DNA from: Basidiobolus meristosporus CBS 931.73
Lineage: Eukaryota; Basidiobolomycota; Basidiobolomycetes; Basidiobolales; Basidiobolaceae
Length of the DNA: 64,000 bases
Assembly (NCBI GenBank): GCA_002104905.1
Contig: MCFE01000006.1
Span: 62,001 to 126,000, forward strand
Direction of reading: 5' to 3'
Positions 59,047 to 64,000 of this stretch are shown here, one piece after another. The notes under the pieces were generated by a model that saw only the letters and a list, made by a program, of their open reading frames with translations, ran no database searches and was not told the origin of the DNA. The translations under genes and the position numbers were made by a program. Position 1 is the stretch's first letter. Each line of letters begins with the position of its first letter.

Positions 59047-60129
59047 ATGTTGCAAGAGCCTATGAATAGAGATTCTTTTTCTCCAAAATCTCCCTTGTCA
59101 CCATATCCTCGGCCTCTGCCCAAAACCCCCCTTCAAACACTTAAGGAAGGAAAGAGCAAACCCAGTCCTCCGCCAAAAACCCCAATTCAAAATGGCAATA
59201 CTGTCGAAAATCTTGTTGAGGGGCCTTCTACGGCAACCCTTCCAAGTTCTGACGGAGTGAGAGATTCTCCCCAACCTTCCTTGCCGTGCGACTCAACTAG
59301 CCAGTATCTCCGCCACGTTCAAAATCCGATTCCGGAGGTAGAAGAGCGAAGTGAATCTGATTCGACACCGCAATCCTCACCCAAAAAAGGAGCTTATGGA
59401 AGTCCCGAAGTCAAATCCCCTTCACAAAGCCGCTTGTTCAGTCGTCTCAGTCCGAAACCCCCACGCAGTGCTGAGCCTTTGTCACCAAATCTAACCTCAG
59501 ACGAAGGTTCACCCATCACTTCCCCAAACACGTCACCTGGAATACTGAATCCGCAAGGGAGGATTGCCATCAAACCACCTGGATTAAACGGGGGACGCCG
59601 TTTATCGAAGCCTCTCCCAACACCACGTTCTTTTTCTAGTAATATTGATCCCAAGGTAGCTGAGCTGAAGAGACAGCAAATTCAAATAACCGATCTGCAG
59701 CACCAGCTCGAAGTAGAAAAGGAGATAAATGAGAAGCATCAAGACCAATTGCTCCGTGCAGAGCAGAAAAATAGCGTCCTACAAGATAGGATTCATCAGA
59801 TGCATCAGCAAGAGGAGGTGTATATGGAGCGTATGCGCGAGATGTCGAAAAAAATTGATGCGGCTGATCGATTGATTCAATCACTGAAAGGAGAAAACTC
59901 GATACTAAAAGAGCAGAATGAAATTGAACGAGAGCAAGACAACAAAAATATACAAGATCAGGCACAATATGCCCACCTAGAGCTATTGCGGGTTGCCTCA
60001 ATGGCCGACGAAGGAATTCGCATGTTGCTCAGCAGTGTTCAGGGTGCCAACAATGTAGCACAGCTGCTCAACAGCCTCGGAAAGATTCAGGCTTCCTCGG
60101 ACAAAGAGCGTGATACATCTGGTAATTGA
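59047..60129 (+). CDS. Pro/Ser-rich disordered protein with C-terminal coiled coil
   Basis: Intronless, 360 residues, no known family recognised. Residues 1-200 are proline- and serine-rich and hold repeated short proline motifs (RPLPKTPLQT, SPPPKTPI, PKPPRS, KPLPTPRS) that suit SH3 binding, along with many SP and TP sites for proline-directed kinases. Residues about 205-345 form a strong coiled coil (LKRQQIQITDLQHQLEVEKE to LKEQNEIEREQ), ending with ALA-like hydrophobics and the tail QASSDKERDTSGN. The layout resembles a cytoskeletal or polarity scaffold, but this is only an inference. It stands alone between two large spacers. The ATG follows a pyrimidine-rich leader and is the first in frame. 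Confidence 0.75.
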   Translation: MLQEPMNRDSFSPKSPLSPYPRPLPKTPLQTLKEGKSKPSPPPKTPIQNGNTVENLVEGPSTATLPSSDGVRDSPQPSLPCDSTSQYLRHVQNPIPEVEERSESDSTPQSSPKKGAYGSPEVKSPSQSRLFSRLSPKPPRSAEPLSPNLTSDEGSPITSPNTSPGILNPQGRIAIKPPGLNGGRRLSKPLPTPRSFSSNIDPKVAELKRQQIQITDLQHQLEVEKEINEKHQDQLLRAEQKNSVLQDRIHQMHQQEEVYMERMREMSKKIDAADRLIQSLKGENSILKEQNEIEREQDNKNIQDQAQYAHLELLRVASMADEGIRMLLSSVQGANNVAQLLNSLGKIQASSDKERDTSGN

Positions 60130-62434
60130 AACAGAAGTGAGTTATCATCCCATGATATACAATCTCACAATTTTCATAACTTTGTTTGAACTGTTTATAC
60201 TTCCTACTGTTTCCATTTTACGCTCCTGCTTGTGAATACATTCCGCCATTTTCGATAGTACATTTTGATTTCCATAGTCCGTTGATGGAAGATGCCAACA
60301 ATAATTCATCACCAATTTTCATTTAATAAATGGTGTCAGTTACTTGTTCTGTTATCCTATTCCAATCAATAGCTTAGAGATCTTAATTGGTTTGAAAGTT
60401 TCCTTGTGTGTATGGTCGATGCAATGCTGGAGCGGCTAATGAGTCAGATGTGCCGTTAAGTAATCTCCATCGCATGGAGTCCATACGAGAGGTATAGATG
60501 AAAGCATTTTCTCCTGTTTATATGTGGGTCCACATCAATTAAGCCATTTCAATGTGAACGCTCTACCCTCGTTCTGGTCCAAGTTGCTACTATGCTCCTT
60601 TAATAGACATCACGGCGCTAGAAATCATGCATTCCTTGGGCTTTATCTACAGGTAGCATAATGCTACGGCCCTGGCGCTTCGTAGCGATTATGCATGCCA
60701 ACGATTTGCTTATCGCCAACTGGATGGTTAATGTTATCCTCAACCTATAGCTGCGTGGGTAGGTGTAGCATTTGCACTCGAAACAAGTACTCAACCTACT
60801 TGTATGCACTTTATTGTAGATGATATGGCAGGGTATAATGCGGGCAAATGCCGATTGAGGTAGTCTGGAAATAAATGATGCAAGTGCAGGTAAGGCATTA
60901 CTTCACTTCTTCCACGATCCAACCTCGCATTTCACCAATTACAGGCAGTTTAGTGTAACAGGATAGGTTCAGAACCACCTATTTTGCTGAACCCTGAGCG
61001 CACATAATGTGTAGGTTTCTTCTGCATATGGTATCAGCCATGAGCTTCGTATACGTTAGCGGGAATGCACCTGCATCGAAGTCCACCAACGCCGTCATGA
61101 TCGTTGCCTCTACGTGGTAGTAGATCTTTTCAAGTCACATTACCTTTGGTTAGATTAGGTTACTGAGCCCTTTGCGGTAAACCAACGGATGCTTTAATAT
61201 GCGAACTCCCTCTAGCCACTCAATTTGGGTGTTGAGCCTGTGTTGATGCGAAGCATATCATTTAGGGGACTCCCGATAAAAATATACAGCTTCTTTGTTA
61301 GGATTGATTAGATGGGCTTGATATCCATCAAATATAATCATGATAATGCTAGATCTCGTTGCAATGTATACTCTTTGACCAGGCATTTGTGTTGTGGTCA
61401 ATACACTTCATCAAGATGGATAATGGGCTATCCTTCAGTGCTATGGTCATCCAAGAACCACTGGGCATGATTTGAAGTCTATCTGATAGGATTCAAAACA
61501 ATTCCTTGAAATTATAGATTGGCACTTGATGGATATATCTACCTTCGATATCTATAAACAAGCCTTAGCCAATCATCGCCCGCCCTTGCATTGGATCTTT
61601 GCTATTTTGAGGCTCTCTGACATTTACGGATTGGGAATCTGCTGAATTGTTGTGACCGTTAGGTTCAATAGTACCGTTTCAGGCTAATGGAGCTTGCCTC
61701 TCCTTGAACACAATTGGTTAGGCACTATGATGAGCATTCAGGTGGCCAGCGCCGCCAGTCTCGCTACGTACGTACATGTACCAAGCTGGTACATGACTGA
61801 TCGTTCCCAACGTTGGAGTGATGCGTCGTCCACCTTGAATTGCAATGAAAATCTGTCATTAAATATGAATTGCATAGAATTAGTGGTCTTGCAGAACTTC
61901 ATGTAGTAAGTTCCTGCATCCTTTCTATTTAATTGAATCTAATGGTTGGCCTGGTGACATTAATCTATTAGACTGTATATTGGGCGTTTCATACATTGGA
62001 TCAATTAAACTTAAGAATCGACTTAATCTCTACACTATTGAGCGCTAGACGGTGACGGTTGTCATTCCGAAACGGAGAGCAGAAATAGACATCCACCTAA
62101 TTGAAAACAAGTTTTTGATCGATCTTATAAATACTTCAATATACATGAATAGGAGTGCTTATTCATCTCTATTTGAACCCCTTTCAGCTTCCTTTATCCT
62201 GCACGAATTTTTTTACATGGCTTTATAGCCAGACTGCAAGTCTACCAAATTTTCTTTTCTATACTCTTCGTCTTTCTCAACCACACATATACCTAGATAC
62301 ATTCCTGTCACTATTTCTCCAGACCCAATCACTCGTTCAGTTGCACATACTTCTGTGCCAACACGGAAGTCAATTGAGTTGAATTTGAAATTCAGTCAAC
62401 GGTCCTTGACTACGATACTTATTCCTATTCCGAT
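60130..62434. other. Gene-poor stretch
   Basis: About 2.3 kb without a supported gene. Frames such as 60618-60809 and 61694-61906 have no family signal. The last 350 bp, pyrimidine-rich, probably contain the promoter and leader of the downstream gene. Confidence 0.4.
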
Positions 62435-64000
62435 ATGGCAACAAACAGCTCGGAAAGTTCTCCTCAGAGCGGGACTTCGTCAACTTTTATTAAGCAGCTT
62501 GATAGTAAAATCAAAGCATACCGTCAGGAATTGGAAGCAGTCAAGGAATGCAACCAGTTTCAAAAAGATATCTCGAAGATAAAAAGCGGCGATACACCAA
62601 TGAGTATGTTGAAGTTATTATAGTGTTTTCTTGACTCATTTCCTAAAGCGCTCGTTTGCTTGTAGATCGCCGCGCATCGGCAAGTGCACTATTAAAGCAC
62701 TGTGAAAACCTTACAGCGAACGACACTCAGACAACTCGTCCAATAGGGGCTGTAAGGAGATCCTCTCTGTCAAAGCCCGGCAGGATCTTAGAACATCAAC
62801 CGCGGAAGTATTCAATCGAGAGTCAAATCATGGAACCATGTCCTGAGCCCGAAGATGCCGAATACATCGATCCGATTTATCTTCAGCCATGCAATGAGTT
62901 TACAGAGCAACATGATGATGATGATGATGATTTCGACAATGAAAGTCTGTGCAACTCTATCCAGTACTCGGAGCACACTCACATACTAGATGTTGAACCC
63001 CCGGCCTTCTCGGTATTCGGCGATGAAAGTGTCTATGAAGCATCCCTTGCTGATTCCACGGTGGCCCGCCGAAAGTTTCATGATGGCCATCTATTGAACA
63101 AAGGCTACGACCATGTAAGATACGGGCTGAAGAATTATGAAGATACGATCTATGAGAATGATTATCTAGATAGAACCTATCTGCCCATACAGTCGTCTGA
63201 TGCTTCTAAATATCGAACTACTCTGCAAAAAAACAACTATTCTCTCCAGAGATCGGAGCCCAAATCTTTCACTACACTTTCAAATGATGAACCCAACGAC
63301 ATCGGCCTTTTTCAAGACGATGGCGATTCTGTTTCTTCTCGTCGCTCATCCGCTCATTACGATGCTAGCTGCCAACGCTTACGTAGAGTTGAATCCGACT
63401 ATCTCGGTAGACACACCTATTATGATACCGCAAAGGGCCATGGTTATGATGGCGCTTGTATCCGCGACGAACGTAAAAAACCCGATTCAGATTTTAGAGA
63501 TTTGTATAGCATAGACAATTATAAGGAACGAGATTACACCAGATTCGATAACAATTCGTCGAGCCAGTCTTACAGTTTGCGTGATGATGTTTCATCAAGG
63601 GAAGGCTCTGTCGATACTTCGGTTCGTTACTCACCATGCCTCGAGGAGCATCCTCTGGGTCGAAGGTCCTCGCTAAATACACCAATGCCAAGCTCTCCCA
63701 ATCCACGATATCAGCACGGTCGACATGCATTGTTTGATCGATATGATCGGGACATACTTCGCCGTTCACGATCGAATATATCGGAGATACTCTTGAACTC
63801 AGCCCGGTCACCAATCACTTCGCCACGTGAGAATGGATCTCGTATTTCTCCAATGCTACCGGAAGCAAAACGAATTCCTCGAGCCCATTCCCCGTCTGTT
63901 GCTTCCTCACATTCTGTGCGAAACCTAATACCCGAAAGGACCAACAGAAGAAATCGCTACACAATTTCGAATCCTGGAGATCTCCGTTCTGAACCTAGGG
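62435..64000 (+). CDS. Large disordered protein, 5' part only
   Basis: No known family recognised. Exon 1 (62435 to about 62600) encodes MATNSSESSPQSGTSSTFI and a short amphipathic helix (KQLDSKIKAYRQELEAV). A GTATGTT donor and CTTGTAG acceptor join it to a long exon starting after 62664, which reads RRASASALLKHCEN and stays open to the window end. The exon is very rich in Ser, Arg, Asp and Tyr, with an Asp6 run from a GAT repeat near 62918-62936, many RRxS sites (RRSSLS, RRSSAH, RRSSLN, RRSRS) suited to basophilic kinases, and proline-directed SP sites (SPITSPRE, SPNPRY). At least 500 residues are visible. The C-terminal domain, if any, lies beyond the window. Confidence 0.72.
62918..62936 (+). 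repeat. GAT trinucleotide run inside CDS
   Basis: Six consecutive GAT codons encoding Asp6, followed by Phe-Asp. Likely a variable-length coding microsatellite. Confidence 0.6.

Noticed and set aside
59394-60001. Two minus-strand frames inside the Pro-rich gene
   Set aside because: They are complements of the biased codons of the 59047-60129 gene.

Overview
This window looks like nuclear DNA of an early-diverging filamentous fungus. Genes are spaced about one per 3 kb and most are cut by many short (about 40-80 nt) GT-AG introns. One intron has the signature of the minor (U12) spliceosome. Several families point away from budding yeasts: a Vilse/ARHGAP39-type RhoGAP, a BAP31-like ER protein with at least seven introns, a DOMON plus copper type II monooxygenase, and cAMP-receptor-like 7TM proteins. 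A Basidiobolus- or Conidiobolus-like (Zoopagomycota) or Mucoromycota source is an inference; no marker in the window proves it.

Layout. 1-9.1 kb: urease (minus, cut by the window edge), WW-WW-MyTH4-RhoGAP (plus), an EF-hand/TPR-like protein (minus) and BAP31 (minus). 9.6-19.6 kb: a ThrE/Prm10-type transporter (minus), a class III G-alpha (plus), a small membrane protein (plus), and a 970-residue RGS protein (minus) convergent with G-alpha. 19.6-35.5 kb is gene-poor: one DUF6787-like gene, one orphan 7TM gene, and at least six decayed LTRs and coding remnants of one Ty1/copia family, in both orientations. 35.5-45.5 kb: a pepsin-like protease, a manganese-type CDF transporter, a second 7TM receptor, the ribosome biogenesis factor BRX1 and an intracellular LysM protein. 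47.9-64 kb: a membrane protein and a DOMON/copper monooxygenase, a parvulin with a charge-reversed phosphate site, DPH4, ASA1/GNB1L, a Siw14-type phosphatase, and two disordered or coiled-coil proteins, the last cut by the window edge.

How they fit together. G-alpha, a 970-residue RGS protein and two 7TM proteins lie within 28 kb, so parts of a heterotrimeric G-protein pathway are loosely grouped. The other genes are mostly single housekeeping genes (diphthamide synthesis, 60S assembly, TTT/ASTRA assembly, ER trafficking, urea use, metal transport) and show no operon-like logic. The most noteworthy observations are the U12-type AT-AC intron in the RhoGAP, a 5-nt microexon in G-alpha, the six-copy helical motif after the RGS domain, and the parvulin with Glu-Asp in place of Pin1 Arg68-Arg69.

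Limits. Gene models were built by reading splice signals and protein homology by eye. No transcript data or database searches were available. I saw no convincing tRNA, rRNA or CRISPR array.
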